From assembly GCA_003963365.1 (NCBI GenBank), contig RXJG01000003.1:208202-272201 (forward strand): a stretch of DNA of 64,000 nucleotides, in the 5' to 3' direction. The notes below the pieces were generated by a model that ran no database searches, was not told the origin of the DNA, and saw only the letters and a list, made by a program, of their open reading frames with translations. A program made the position numbers and the translations under genes. The DNA comes from Sphingobacteriales bacterium. Its GTDB lineage: Bacteria > Bacteroidota > Bacteroidia > Chitinophagales > Chitinophagaceae. This document shows positions 18,370 to 28,016 of the stretch, piece by piece (the stretch's first letter is position 1; every line of letters begins with the position of its first letter).

Positions 18370-19257
18370 TTAACCCTGTAAAGCCGCTGCACCACTTACA
18401 ATCTCGGTGAGCTCAGTAGTAATGGCTGCCTGTCTTGCACGGTTATAGGAAATCTTTAGCGAACGCAATAATTCATTGGCGTTTTCTGAAGCCTTATCCA
18501 TGGCAGTCATACGGGCACCATGCTCAGAAGCATTGGCATCCAGTACTGCTTTATATAATTGAGTATTGAGGATTTTAGGCATCATTTCGGCGATCAATGT
18601 TTCCTTTGCAGGTTCAAAAATGAAATCAGATTTTTTGTTGCTGCCTTTATTTTCCACTTTAGCAATCGGCAGGAAACGTTCCACCACAAAACGCTGGGTA
18701 GCGGCGTTCTTAAATTCACTATATACCAGTTCCACCACATCAAATTCTTTATTTAAAAAAGACTGCATAGCTGCCTGTGCGGCTGATTGTACATTTTCAA
18801 AACTGAGATTAATGAAAATATCTTTGTGCGCCGTGTCTGTAGGAATTTTAAAACGCTGAAAAGCTTCCCATCCTTTTTTACCGATAGGCCATACGGTAAC
18901 ATTACCTTTCTTTAACTGCTCACTGTAATTTTCATTGATAGAGGCACGGGCTGCTTTTACTACGTTAGCATTATAAGCACCGCATAATCCACGATCAGAA
19001 GTAATAACGATAAACAAAACTTTTTCAACAGGTCTTTCCGCAGCCAGGTTCAATCCACCCAAATCACCACCATCGCTATTACTGACAATATTGCTGAGCA
19101 TTTGCAGCAGCTTTTGTGCATATGGACGCATTTGGATAATGGCATCCTGTGCTTTACGTAATTTTGCCGCACTCACCATCTTCATGGCCTTGGTAATCTG
19201 TTGTGTACTCTGTACCGATTTAATCCTGTTACGAACTTCTTTTAATGCTCCTGACAT
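18370..19257 (-). CDS. atpG: F1F0 ATP synthase gamma subunit
   Basis: The 295-residue central-stalk gamma subunit. The N-terminal MSGALKEVRNRIKSVQSTQQITKAMKMVSAAKLRKAQ and the C-terminal AMDKASENANELLRSLKISYNRARQAAITTELTEIVSGAAAL coiled-coil segments are diagnostic, with FIVITSDRGLCGAYN in the globular domain. Length is normal. The usual partner atpA is not adjacent in this window: upstream on the minus strand comes an AraC regulator and its terminator, so atpG is transcribed on its own. A perfect -7 box lies about 95 bp upstream. Confidence 0.97.
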   Translation of the reverse strand: MSGALKEVRNRIKSVQSTQQITKAMKMVSAAKLRKAQDAIIQMRPYAQKLLQMLSNIVSNSDGGDLGGLNLAAERPVEKVLFIVITSDRGLCGAYNANVVKAARASINENYSEQLKKGNVTVWPIGKKGWEAFQRFKIPTDTAHKDIFINLSFENVQSAAQAAMQSFLNKEFDVVELVYSEFKNAATQRFVVERFLPIAKVENKGSNKKSDFIFEPAKETLIAEMMPKILNTQLYKAVLDANASEHGARMTAMDKASENANELLRSLKISYNRARQAAITTELTEIVSGAAALQG

Positions 19258-19264
19258 GTTGAAT

Positions 19265-19337
19265 CGTTTAATAGTTTAATGGTTTAATAGCTGATAGAAA
19301 GAAAAAAGAACCTTTCAACTTTTAAACCGTTAAAACC
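19265..19337. repeat. GTTTAA-word inverted repeat in the atpG leader
   Basis: Stutter tcgtttaatagtttaatggtttaatag on one side and cctttcaacttttaaaccgttaaaacc on the other; taatggtttaa pairs with ttaaaccgtta (one G-T mismatch). It falls between the candidate promoter and the atpG start codon, so it would be in the leader mRNA. Confidence 0.5.
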
Positions 19338-19352
19338 TCTTTTGAATGGCCG

Positions 19353-19384
19353 CAAAGGTACTGGAAACGAGCTGAAATTTGAAA
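19353..19384 (-). promoter_or_regulatory. Candidate atpG promoter
   Basis: Reading the minus strand: TTTC at 19384-19381, a 20-bp spacer, then TAccTTTG at 19360-19353, a perfect -7 consensus. The start codon is about 95 bp downstream. Confidence 0.5.
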
Positions 19385-19417
19385 GGGGAGAATAAAAAAT
19401 CAGGATAAAAATGAAAA

Positions 19418-19450
19418 GAAAAAGCCCCATTCTCTTCATAGGATGGGGCA
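19418..19450 (-). terminator. Intrinsic terminator of the AraC gene
   Basis: gccccattc (19424-19432) pairs with ggatggggc (19441-19449), one G-T pair, 8-nt loop; on the minus strand it is followed by ctttttcttttc. It is about 245 bp after the AraC-type gene's stop, an unusually long 3' untranslated stretch. Confidence 0.65.
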
Positions 19451-19694
19451 CAATTTGTGTTTTTCAGGTATTGGATAATTATGTTTGCTTTTTAAAAGAT
19501 TTTGAAAAGTAATTCAGCAGGATTGGATTATTTGTTGGATGTATCAAAACAAAGTTCAACATTGAAATCCAAAATTTATGCCTTAAAAAGTGCGATCTAT
19601 ACCTATATATGTCAGAATAGAATTGATTTTCAGTAAAATAGAAAACATACTTGTCTATTTTACGATTATACCCGGTATTTACTGATGCTAAACA

Positions 19695-20699
19695 TCAGGC
19701 CCTTATTTCAATTGTTGATTTATACTCACTGGGCAGGCAACCGAACTCCTTTTTAAAAGCAACAGAAAAATTACTAAGGTTTGAGTAACCCAGTTTAACA
19801 CCTATCTCAGAAATTTTATATTTACCGGAAAGCAGTAATTCTTTAGCCTGGTGCATGCGGTTCTTTTGATAATATTCGTAAAGCCCCATTCCATACACCT
19901 GCTTAAAGAGTTTTTTTAACTTGGTCTCGCTCATCAGGGCAATCTTAGCCAGTTCTTCCACAGAAAGGAATTCATTCATACATTGCTCCACCAGTATTTT
20001 TTCCACATTGATGAGTTTGTTCATATCCGTTTCCGTTACTGAATGGGTGGTTTCTTTATCGGAGCGGGTTAAAATATTATTGAGAAAACTTTCTGTCAAC
20101 CGGTAAGCACGGGTTTGCAAAAACATATTGCTTAATGGTAATTGCAAATCCTCTCTCAGCATCGTTTCAATAATCCGTTTATGCTTGGCACTTAATACTT
20201 CCTTATTATAATTATTTATACCATTAGCCACATAATCCTGCAATTTTTCACGGCTTGCTGCATCAATATTATTATTAAGCCACTCTTCTTCCATATAAAT
20301 TACCAGCGACATTACCTGGGTGCCTTTTTTAAATTCAAAGCTGTGATCCATACGGCTGGAAAGTAACAGGGCTGTTTCATAAGTTTCTTCTCCTGTTTCT
20401 TTTTTAATATTGCCAAGATGAAAAATATATTTATCGCTAATATCCAATTTGCGGAAATAAAGGATGTACCCGTTTTGACCATTATCTTTTATCTGCAGAT
20501 GTGCGTCAACATTAAACCGGAAATTTCCTATGGCAAATGATAAACCTGGCTGAATAGCCATGGCTTTTATATATCCTTCCCCGGCCTGCCGGGGAACATG
20601 AACGGTATTTCCTTCGGGTGTAATATCCAGAATTGCTGCTGCGTCATTCAACCACAGCGTAAAAGGTGCCTGCTGATAAGTAAAATTCAATGTATTCAT
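19695..20699 (-). CDS. AraC-family transcriptional regulator
   Basis: A 334-residue regulator. The last ~100 residues hold the double helix-turn-helix of the AraC/XylS family: LSVEELAKIALMSETKLKKLFKQVYGMGLYEYYQKNRM and KISEIGVKLGYSNLSNFSVAFKKEFGCLPSEYK. The N-terminal ~220 residues are a Bacteroidota-type sensing domain I cannot name. I take the ATG giving MNTLNFTYQQAPF; the upstream in-frame TTG overlaps a perfect -7 box (TAgtTTTG) on the minus strand, which argues against it. No obvious target operon beside it; the divergent side holds only a minus-strand lipoprotein. Confidence 0.88.
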   Translation of the reverse strand: MNTLNFTYQQAPFTLWLNDAAAILDITPEGNTVHVPRQAGEGYIKAMAIQPGLSFAIGNFRFNVDAHLQIKDNGQNGYILYFRKLDISDKYIFHLGNIKKETGEETYETALLLSSRMDHSFEFKKGTQVMSLVIYMEEEWLNNNIDAASREKLQDYVANGINNYNKEVLSAKHKRIIETMLREDLQLPLSNMFLQTRAYRLTESFLNNILTRSDKETTHSVTETDMNKLINVEKILVEQCMNEFLSVEELAKIALMSETKLKKLFKQVYGMGLYEYYQKNRMHQAKELLLSGKYKISEIGVKLGYSNLSNFSVAFKKEFGCLPSEYKSTIEIRA

Positions 20700-20753
20700 C
20701 AAACCAACTTTTTTGTTATAATCTTGAAAACTAAAGAGATGAATTTCGGGACG

Positions 20754-20761
20754 CAAAACTA
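20754..20761 (-). promoter_or_regulatory. -7 box of the AraC gene
   Basis: On the minus strand TAgtTTTG matches TAnnTTTG perfectly 54 bp before the chosen ATG. A TTG-like -33 at the right distance is not clear. Confidence 0.35.
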
Positions 20762-20879
20762 AGTTGAAGCAAAAAGCAATACTACTTATAAAAGATTAAA
20801 CAGCAATCATATTAGCTTAATATCACATAAATAGATATAAATCCTCTATTTTGACTAAAGGAAAATATGAACAGGCATC

Positions 20880-21593
20880 TTAATAAAGTTTAACCTCTAT
20901 TGGCTTTAATGAATAGCGAATAATAAATTCACCACCTTCTGCTGTATTTTGATTTAGCCGGATGTACTGAACTCTTGTAGCTGTTAATTTTAAGATTGGC
21001 TGCTTTTGTTTCTGAAGATATTCAGCAGGAATGATAACAGAAAAAGGTTTAACAGTTAATGGTCCCTGTGTATAGCTGAATGCAGAATCGCTGTTGATCG
21101 TTGATACTTCCACATAATCATTGGGGTCTAAAGAGGGCGTAATGAAATTTAACTGAAGTGGTTTTGATTTACTGGCTGATGCCGGTGGATTATTCCATTT
21201 AAACGCATCAAAAGAAAATTCGTTCGTGTAAGTTTTTTTAGCCATATCAGTAAATCGCCACTGATGTTTGCCATACCATTGTGCTGCTGCTTTCGCCACT
21301 TCATAATATGCTCCACGAAATTTGCTGCTGTCAACTTTTATTACTTCATCATCTAACGCTGCTTTGCTGGGATCATTTAAAACTAAAGTTGTTCCATTAG
21401 AACCAGCAAAACGAAAAACTGCAGTGGCCGATAGTTTTTCATCATTCTCATTATAACTGATATTATAAGTTTGATAAATTTTATCCTGTGCCACATCTTT
21501 TGAATCACCAATTTCACTGCTGGTACAGGCAGTTAAAAACAATGTAATTCCTGAAAATATTTTGTAATGAAACTGTCTGTTTATTGAGAGCAT
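20880..21593 (-). CDS. Hypothetical lipoprotein
   Basis: A 237-residue protein with a signal and lipobox (GITLFLTAC, cysteine near residue 23). The mature part is beta-rich (YQTYNISYNENDEKLSATAVFRF, EGGEFIIRYSLKPIEVKLY) and I do not recognise a family. It lies alone between the AraC regulator and the divergent secA. Presence of a clear lipoprotein signal and normal codon use make it a real gene. Confidence 0.75.
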   Translation of the reverse strand: MLSINRQFHYKIFSGITLFLTACTSSEIGDSKDVAQDKIYQTYNISYNENDEKLSATAVFRFAGSNGTTLVLNDPSKAALDDEVIKVDSSKFRGAYYEVAKAAAQWYGKHQWRFTDMAKKTYTNEFSFDAFKWNNPPASASKSKPLQLNFITPSLDPNDYVEVSTINSDSAFSYTQGPLTVKPFSVIIPAEYLQKQKQPILKLTATRVQYIRLNQNTAEGGEFIIRYSLKPIEVKLY

Positions 21594-21703
21594 AATTTCT
21601 GTTTGTAATAGATGATTTTAAAAATGAGCTTTAAATAAATGGTAAAATCGTGAACTTTACTTTCCAAACCGGGGCAAACTTTCCCTCCCTGCTAACTATT
21701 CCT

Positions 21704-21730
21704 TACCTTTGAGCCCCATAAAATGGGGCT
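21704..21730 (+). promoter_or_regulatory. secA -7 box with immediate leader hairpin
   Basis: TAccTTTG (21704-21711), a perfect -7 consensus, is followed directly by an 8-bp perfect hairpin agccccat / atggggct (21712-21730). A TTT about 21 bp upstream may serve as -33. If the start point is the usual 4-7 bp after the box, the hairpin sits at or across the 5' end of the secA mRNA, about 100 nt before the ATG. Confidence 0.5.
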
Positions 21731-21823
21731 GTCATTATGGCCTTTGCCGGTTTTCAGCACCATATTTGGTAGTAAGATCCGTCTTAATACCATTAAAACA
21801 ATACCCAATAACACGTAATTATT

Positions 21824-24800
21824 ATGTTAGGCTTTTTATCTAAGTTGTTTGGAGGAAGTAAAAGTGAAAAGGATATTAAAAACATCTTACCGCTTGTTGA
21901 TATTATCAACCAGCATTTCCAGCAATATCAATCGCTCAGCAATGATGAGCTGCGTAATAAAACACAGGAATTCCGCCGGCGTATAAAAGATTATTTAAAA
22001 GAAATAGATGCTGAAATTGCCGAAACAACTGTGAAAGCGGAATCACTGGCGGCGGAAGATATCCATGCAAAAGATGAAATTTACCAGCAGGTAGATAAAT
22101 TAAAGAAAGAACGGCTTAAGAAAATTGAAGAAGTGCTGAAAGAAATTCATCCTGAAGCATTCGCCGTAGTAAAAGAAACAGCCCGCCGTCTTTCTACCAA
22201 TACAGAATTAGAAGTTACCGCTGCAGAACATGACCGCAACCTCAGTGTTAAAAAAGATAATGTTCGCATTGAAGGTGATAAAGCCATTTACAAAAACAGC
22301 TGGATGGCTGCCGGTAATCTCGTTACCTGGAATATGGTACATTATGATGTGCAATTGATTGGTGGTACAGTATTACACGAAGGAAAAATTTCAGAGATGG
22401 CAACGGGTGAAGGTAAAACACTCGTGTCTACATTACCTGCCTATCTGAATGCTTTACCGGGTGAAGGTGTTCATTTAGTTACCGTAAACGATTACCTGGC
22501 CCGTCGTGATAGTGAATGGAACGGACCTTTATTTGAATTTCTAGGTTTAACGGTTGATTGTATTGATAAACACGAACCCAACAGTGAAGCCAGGCGCAAA
22601 GCTTATCTGGCTGATATAACGTATGGAACCAATAATGAATTTGGATTCGACTACCTGCGTGACAATATGGTGCAAAGTCCTGATGAAATGGTACAACGCA
22701 GTCACCATTACGCCATGGTGGATGAGGTGGATAGTGTGTTAGTGGATGATGCCAGGACTCCTTTAATCATTGCGGGTCCGGTGGCACAGGGCGATAAACA
22801 GGAATATGATTCACTCAAACCAAGAATTGAACGCTTAGTAGAAGCACAAAAGAAATTAGTTGTTCAATATCTCAGTGAAGCAAAGAAAAAAATTGCGGAA
22901 GGAAATGATGACCCCAAAGATGGCGGCTTAGCATTGATGAGAGCTTACCGTGGTTTACCCAAGAATAGTGCATTGATTAAATATTTGAGTGAGCCCGGTA
23001 TTAAAGTAAAACTGCAAAAGATTGAAAACTATTATTTGGCCGACCAGCAAAAGGAAATGCCAAAAGTAGATGCAGAATTACTTTTTCATATTGATGAAAA
23101 AAACAACCAGGTTGATTTAACAGATAAGGGTATTCAAATGATTACCCGTGATGGTGAAGACCCTGAATTTTTTATTCTTCCTGATTTAAGTATTCAATTA
23201 GCAGAGGCAGAAAAGAACGCTGTAAATAATGATGATAAACTTCATCGTAAAGAAGCCATTTTAAATAATTATGCTGTAAAAGCTGATCGTATTCACTCTG
23301 TTCATCAATTATTAAAAGCCTATACTTTATTTGATAAAGATGTAGAATACGTGGTACTGGATGGCCAGGTGAAGATTGTAGATGAACAAACCGGTCGTAT
23401 TATGGAAGGCCGTCGTTACAGCGATGGTTTACACCAGGCGATTGAAGCAAAAGAAAGTGTAAAGATTGAAGCAGCTACTCAAACCTATGCTACCATCACT
23501 TTGCAAAACTTCTTCCGTATGTATCACAAACTCGCCGGTATGACGGGTACTGCGGAAACTGAAGCAGCTGAATTTTGGGATATCTACAAATTAGATGTGG
23601 TAACTATTCCCACCAACTTACCCATGGTGCGTAAAGACCACCAGGATTTAGTTTATAAAACAAAAAGAGAAAAATATAAAGCAGTTATTGATGAAATAGA
23701 AAACCTCCGCAATGCAGGAAGACCGGTGCTGGTTGGTACCACTTCGGTTGAAGTAAGTGAATTGCTGAGCCGTATGCTTCGTCAAAAAAATATTCCGCAT
23801 AATGTATTAAATGCAAAGCAACATGCGAGGGAAGCACAGGTAGTTGCTGAAGCAGGTTTGCCCGGTAATGTTACGATCGCCACTAACATGGCTGGCCGTG
23901 GTACCGATATCAAACTCGGACCCGGTGTAAAAGAAGCAGGTGGTTTAGCTATTATCGGCACCGAACGTCACGATAGCCGTCGTGTGGACAGGCAGTTACG
24001 TGGTCGTGCCGGCCGCCAAGGTGACCCCGGTACCTCCCAATTCTATGTTTCATTAGAAGATGATTTGATGCGTATGTTCGGTAGCGAACGTATTGCTTCG
24101 CTAATGGACCGTATGGGTTATAAAGAAGGGGAGGTGATTCAGCACAGCATGATTTCCAAATCCATTGAAAGAGCACAAAAGAAAGTAGAAGAAAATAACT
24201 TCGGTATCCGTAAGCGTTTGCTGGAGTATGATGATGTAATGAACAAACAACGTTCAGTAATCTACACAAGAAGAAACCATGCCTTGTTTGGTGAGCGGTT
24301 AGCGCTGGATTTAGATAACGCCTTTTATAATGTAGCCGAAGAGTTAGTAAGCAGCTTTAAAGAAAGCAATGATTATGAAGAATTCAAATTGAGTGTGATT
24401 GTAAATTTTGGAACAGATACTACTATTACACAGGAAGAATTTGAAAAAACAGATATAAATTCTTTATCAGAAAAATTATACCAGGAAGCTATCAATAATT
24501 ATCACCGTAAAAGTGAAGTATTGAAGAACGAAGCGTTCCCTGTATTCCAGAATATCCGTAAAGAACAGGGAGCAAATATTGAAAACGTATTCGTTCCTTT
24601 CACTGATGGTAAACGTGGTTTGCAGGTGTTATCCAATATGGAGAAAACACTCAGCAGTAAAGGGGGTGAATTAGCAAATGCATTAGAAAGAACAGCCGTA
24701 CTCGCCTTTATTGATGAAGCATGGAAAGAGCACCTGAGAGCAATGGATGATTTAAAAACATCTGTACAAAGTGCTTACCTCGAACAAAAGGACCCATTAG

Positions 24801-25162
24801 TAATTTATAAAGTAGAAGCCTTCCAGTTGTTCAAGCAAATGGATAGTGATGTAAATAAAAGTATCGTTTCCTTCTTATGTCATTGCGGTTTGCCTGCTGA
24901 AACGCAACAAAACCCTCAGCAAATCCGTGAAGGCCGCCAGCAAAAAACGGATATGAGCAAAATGCGCCAGCGTAAAGAAGAAATGGTAGCTGCTGGCGGT
25001 GGTGGCGGAGTTGATATGCTGGAGCCAGGCAATGATTATATCGATCCATCACAACCTATCAAACAGGAACCAATAAAAGTGGCACCAAAGATTGGAAGAA
25101 ACGAACCTTGTCCCTGTGGTAGTGGTAAGAAGTATAAGAATTGTCATGGAAGGGAAGCGTAA
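21824..25162 (+). CDS. secA: Preprotein translocase ATPase SecA
   Basis: A 1112-residue SecA, longer than the ~900 of E. coli, as is normal in Bacteroidota, which carry an insertion around residues 330-460. Walker A is [11 protein letters not shown], the DEAD-like box [20 protein letters not shown], then [52 protein letters not shown] and [15 protein letters not shown]. The C-terminus ends in the SecB/ribosome-binding zinc finger [17 protein letters not shown]. It drives Sec-dependent export, on which the T9SS and lipoproteins in this window depend. Transcribed alone, with a leader hairpin and a strong terminator. Confidence 0.98.
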   Translation: MLGFLSKLFGGSKSEKDIKNILPLVDIINQHFQQYQSLSNDELRNKTQEFRRRIKDYLKEIDAEIAETTVKAESLAAEDIHAKDEIYQQVDKLKKERLKKIEEVLKEIHPEAFAVVKETARRLSTNTELEVTAAEHDRNLSVKKDNVRIEGDKAIYKNSWMAAGNLVTWNMVHYDVQLIGGTVLHEGKISEMATGEGKTLVSTLPAYLNALPGEGVHLVTVNDYLARRDSEWNGPLFEFLGLTVDCIDKHEPNSEARRKAYLADITYGTNNEFGFDYLRDNMVQSPDEMVQRSHHYAMVDEVDSVLVDDARTPLIIAGPVAQGDKQEYDSLKPRIERLVEAQKKLVVQYLSEAKKKIAEGNDDPKDGGLALMRAYRGLPKNSALIKYLSEPGIKVKLQKIENYYLADQQKEMPKVDAELLFHIDEKNNQVDLTDKGIQMITRDGEDPEFFILPDLSIQLAEAEKNAVNNDDKLHRKEAILNNYAVKADRIHSVHQLLKAYTLFDKDVEYVVLDGQVKIVDEQTGRIMEGRRYSDGLHQAIEAKESVKIEAATQTYATITLQNFFRMYHKLAGMTGTAETEAAEFWDIYKLDVVTIPTNLPMVRKDHQDLVYKTKREKYKAVIDEIENLRNAGRPVLVGTTSVEVSELLSRMLRQKNIPHNVLNAKQHAREAQVVAEAGLPGNVTIATNMAGRGTDIKLGPGVKEAGGLAIIGTERHDSRRVDRQLRGRAGRQGDPGTSQFYVSLEDDLMRMFGSERIASLMDRMGYKEGEVIQHSMISKSIERAQKKVEENNFGIRKRLLEYDDVMNKQRSVIYTRRNHALFGERLALDLDNAFYNVAEELVSSFKESNDYEEFKLSVIVNFGTDTTITQEEFEKTDINSLSEKLYQEAINNYHRKSEVLKNEAFPVFQNIRKEQGANIENVFVPFTDGKRGLQVLSNMEKTLSSKGGELANALERTAVLAFIDEAWKEHLRAMDDLKTSVQSAYLEQKDPLVIYKVEAFQLFKQMDSDVNKSIVSFLCHCGLPAETQQNPQQIREGRQQKTDMSKMRQRKEEMVAAGGGGGVDMLEPGNDYIDPSQPIKQEPIKVAPKIGRNEPCPCGSGKKYKNCHGREA

Positions 25163-25184
25163 TTGAAATTCATTTTTTAATTTG

Positions 25185-25217
25185 AAAAGGTATCGGGGAT
25201 TCTGATACCTTTTTTAT
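25185..25217 (+). terminator. Intrinsic terminator of secA
   Basis: aaaaggtatc (25185-25194) pairs perfectly with gatacctttt (25204-25213), loop ggggattct, followed by tttattta. It lies 22 bp after the secA stop. Confidence 0.85.
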
Positions 25218-25351
25218 TTATGAAACAGAAAAATTAATTATCATCTATAATTATTTAAGTTCTTTTGAAAACATCTTACTAATTCACTCTGGCGAACAAT
25301 GACCGTTTAATGGCTTTTAACTCCTGACTGTTAACTCCAGACTATTCTTTG

Positions 25352-25359
25352 TACATTTG
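25352..25359 (+). promoter_or_regulatory. -7 box for deoC
   Basis: TAcaTTTG, a perfect -7 match, 22 bp before the deoC ATG and downstream of the secA terminator; the -33 region is weak. Confidence 0.4.
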
Positions 25360-25381
25360 ATGCCCCACAATTGTTAACAGA

Positions 25382-26302
25382 ATGATTGCTGAAAAAACAA
25401 AAATGATTATTCCCGATTTCCGGCTCTCCCCAGGAGTTGACCAGGTGGGAGTAGAAGAAAGAGCAGCGAGAGTAACCAGGCGAAGTATCAAAAAAGAATC
25501 GAAGCTGAATGGTTTGTTGCTTGCCCTTAACATGATTGACCTCACCACCCTTGAAGGAAAAGATACCGATGGAAAAGTAAAACAGCTTTGTTATAAAGCG
25601 CAGCATTTGCATGATGCTTATCCCGGTTTACCAACAGTAGCTGCTATTTGCGTTTATCCTTCTATGGTCAAAGTGGCCAAACAGGCATTGGGTAATTCCG
25701 GAGTTAAAGTGGCTTCTGTTGCTACTGCTTTCCCCAGCGGACAAGCTCCAAGAGATGTAAAAATCCGTGATACCAAATATGCTGTAGCCAATGGTGCTGA
25801 TGAAGTGGATATGGTCCTCAGCCGTGGTAAGTTTTTAATGGGCGAATACAATTATGTGTTTGATGAAATAGCAGCCATTAAAGAAGCTTGTGGTGATGCA
25901 AGATTGAAAGTAATTTTAGAAACAGGTGAATTGGGTTCTTATGATAAAGTGAGAAGAGCCAGTGATATTGCGATGTATGCCGGGGCAGATTTTATTAAAA
26001 CGTCCACCGGTAAAATTTCTCCTGCAGCAACATTGCCGGTTACGCTGGTAATGTTAGAAGCCATCCGTGATTTCTATTATGCAACCGGTAAAATGATTGC
26101 TATGAAACCAGCAGGTGGTATCAGCAAATCAAAATTAGCATTGCATTACTTAGTGATGCTGAAAGAAGTGTTAGGAGAAGCATGGATGAATAATGAATGG
26201 TTCCGTTTTGGCGCCAGCAGCCTGGCAAATGATTTACTCATGCAGATTGTAAAAGAGAAAACCGGTTTGTATCAATCAAAAGATTATTTCTCGATAGATT
26301 AG
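25382..26302 (+). CDS. deoC: Deoxyribose-phosphate aldolase
   Basis: A 306-residue class I aldolase cleaving 2-deoxyribose-5-phosphate to glyceraldehyde-3-phosphate and acetaldehyde. The Schiff-base lysine is in DFIKTSTGK (K206) and the second active-site lysine in IAMKPAGGI (K242); ICVYPSMV and GADEVDMVLSRGKF are family blocks. It is longer than E. coli DeoC and of the ~300-residue type found next to aldehyde dehydrogenases. Two aldehyde dehydrogenase genes follow, separated by GTTTAA-word spacers; they could consume the acetaldehyde. Confidence 0.95.
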   Translation: MIAEKTKMIIPDFRLSPGVDQVGVEERAARVTRRSIKKESKLNGLLLALNMIDLTTLEGKDTDGKVKQLCYKAQHLHDAYPGLPTVAAICVYPSMVKVAKQALGNSGVKVASVATAFPSGQAPRDVKIRDTKYAVANGADEVDMVLSRGKFLMGEYNYVFDEIAAIKEACGDARLKVILETGELGSYDKVRRASDIAMYAGADFIKTSTGKISPAATLPVTLVMLEAIRDFYYATGKMIAMKPAGGISKSKLALHYLVMLKEVLGEAWMNNEWFRFGASSLANDLLMQIVKEKTGLYQSKDYFSID

Positions 26303-26308
26303 GTTGAA

Positions 26309-26388
26309 GGGTTTAAAGGTTTAATAGTTTACTCAAACTATCCTCAGCAAAACCTTTAAACCATTAAGCCCTCAAACTTTTAAACGAC
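26309..26388. repeat. GTTTAA-word inverted repeat between deoC and the aldehyde dehydrogenase
   Basis: ggtttaaaggttt (26310-26322) recurs as its exact reverse complement aaacctttaaacc (26350-26362), a 13-bp stem, with a smaller agttt/aaact hairpin in the loop. More TTAAAC words follow up to the next start codon. Confidence 0.75.
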
Positions 26389-26393
26389 TTAAA

Positions 26394-27908
26394 ATGGCAA
26401 AAGCTAAAAATAATACACTAAAACTTAAGTTTGATACAAGCTGGCAATATGCACCGGCGCCAGAGAGTAAGAGTATTGCTTCTATCAAACCACGTTACGA
26501 ACTGTTCATCAATGGTGAGTTTGTAAAACCATCTTCTAAAAAATCTGCCCGACTGAATGATGACAGCCGTTCGGGCGGGTATTTCGATACCATCAATCCT
26601 GCCAATGAAGAAAAGTTAAGTGAGGTAGCTCATGCTAATGCAGCAGATGTTGATAAAGCGGTGAAGGCTGCCCGTGCTGCGTACGATAAAGTGTGGAGCA
26701 AGATGCCGGCGAAAGAAAGAGCAAAATATATTTATCGCATTGCCCGCATGATGCAGGAGAGGGCAAGAGAGTTTGCCGTAATTGAAACATTGGATGGCGG
26801 TAAACCCATTCGGGAAAGTCGTGACTTTGATGTACCGACTGCTGCTAATCATTTCTTTTATTATGCAGGCTGGGCTGATAAATTAGAATATGCATTTCCT
26901 AATCGCACCGTTGCGCCTGTTGGGGTAGCAGGACAAATCATTCCATGGAACTTCCCATTATTGATGGCGGCATGGAAAATTGCCCCTGCATTAGCCACAG
27001 GCAATACCGTTGTATTAAAACCTGCTGAAACAACTCCGTTAACGGCGTTGAAATTAGCAGAGATAATCCAGGAAGCGGACTTACCTCCGGGTGTGGTAAA
27101 TATTATTACTGGTGCCGGTGCTACCGGTGCTGCTATTGTAAATCATCCGGGCATTGATAAAATTGCCTTCACTGGTTCAACAGATGTTGGAAAAATTATT
27201 CAACGGGCCATTGCCGGAACTAATAAGAAAGCAACATTGGAATTAGGTGGTAAAGCAGCCAATATCATTTTTGAAGATGCTCCGCTCGACCAAGCGGTGG
27301 AAGGTGTTATCAATGGTATCTTCTTTAACCAGGGACATGTTTGCTGTGCCGGTTCAAGATTATATGTTCAGGAAAGTGTTTACAAAACTGTTTTAAGAAA
27401 ATTAAAAGACCGGATTGAAACACTCATAGTGGGAGATCCCTTAGACAAGAACACAGACATTGGTGCCATCAACTCCAAACAACAATTAGAAACGATTCAC
27501 AATTATATAAAGATAGGTCAGCAGGAAGGGGCCGAAATGTATCAAAGCAGTTGTGCATTGCCGGGTAAAGGTTATTTCTGCAGACCAACACTTTTTACCA
27601 ATGTAGCTCAATCAAGCCGCATTGCACAGGAAGAAATATTTGGACCGGTGTTAACGATACAAACATTCAGAACGGAAGATGAAGTAATAGAGAAAGCCAA
27701 TAACACATCTTATGGTTTAAGTGCCGGTGTGTGGACAGATAAAGGTTCAAAGATTTTCAACATGACCACTAAAATGAGAGCAGGTGTTGTTTGGGCAAAT
27801 ACGTATAACAAGTTTGACCCTACTTCTCCATTCGGTGGTTATAAAGAAAGTGGTTATGGAAGAGAGGGTGGATTGCATGGGCTGCTGGCGTATGTGAACC
27901 TGGTGTAA
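26394..27908 (+). CDS. NAD(P)-dependent aldehyde dehydrogenase (ALDH16-like N-terminal partner)
   Basis: A 504-residue, full-length ALDH with intact chemistry: NFPLLMAAWKIAPALATGNTVVLKP, FTGSTDVGK, general base in TLELGGK (E283), nucleophile in NQGHVCCAGSR (C317/C318) and EEIFGPVLTIQTF. It lies between deoC and a half-length aldehyde dehydrogenase paralogue, an arrangement matching the two halves of the ALDH16 family, in which an active ALDH domain is followed by a catalytically dead one. Likely substrate is acetaldehyde or a deoxyribose-derived aldehyde; that is inference from deoC. Confidence 0.93.
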   Translation: MAKAKNNTLKLKFDTSWQYAPAPESKSIASIKPRYELFINGEFVKPSSKKSARLNDDSRSGGYFDTINPANEEKLSEVAHANAADVDKAVKAARAAYDKVWSKMPAKERAKYIYRIARMMQERAREFAVIETLDGGKPIRESRDFDVPTAANHFFYYAGWADKLEYAFPNRTVAPVGVAGQIIPWNFPLLMAAWKIAPALATGNTVVLKPAETTPLTALKLAEIIQEADLPPGVVNIITGAGATGAAIVNHPGIDKIAFTGSTDVGKIIQRAIAGTNKKATLELGGKAANIIFEDAPLDQAVEGVINGIFFNQGHVCCAGSRLYVQESVYKTVLRKLKDRIETLIVGDPLDKNTDIGAINSKQQLETIHNYIKIGQQEGAEMYQSSCALPGKGYFCRPTLFTNVAQSSRIAQEEIFGPVLTIQTFRTEDEVIEKANNTSYGLSAGVWTDKGSKIFNMTTKMRAGVVWANTYNKFDPTSPFGGYKESGYGREGGLHGLLAYVNLV

Positions 27909-27915
27909 GTTACTT

Positions 27916-28008
27916 TCGTTTAATGGTTGAAGGGTTTAAAGGTTATAATACATATCCAAAAAATTCAATTAACCCATTAAACGATTTAGAACTTTAAACT
28001 TTTTAAAC
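27916..28008. repeat. GTTTAA-word inverted repeat after the aldehyde dehydrogenase
   Basis: tcgtttaatgg (27916-27926) pairs perfectly with ccattaaacga (27974-27984); gggtttaaaggtt and aactttaaactttttaaacct form a second interleaved pair. Together they fill the gap to the next start codon. Confidence 0.7.
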
Positions 28009-28016
28009 CTTAATAA

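Larger units (their letters stand above)
19258..19694. other. Gene-free gap between atpG and an AraC regulator
   Basis: Contains, in order along the minus strand, the terminator of the AraC gene, the atpG promoter candidate and a GTTTAA-word inverted repeat just before atpG. The part from about 19455 to 19690 is AT-rich and shows nothing I recognise. Confidence 0.6.

Noticed and set aside
23952-24269. Minus-strand frame within secA
   Set aside because: Antisense to conserved helicase motifs of SecA; Arg/His/Cys-rich composition typical of shadow frames.
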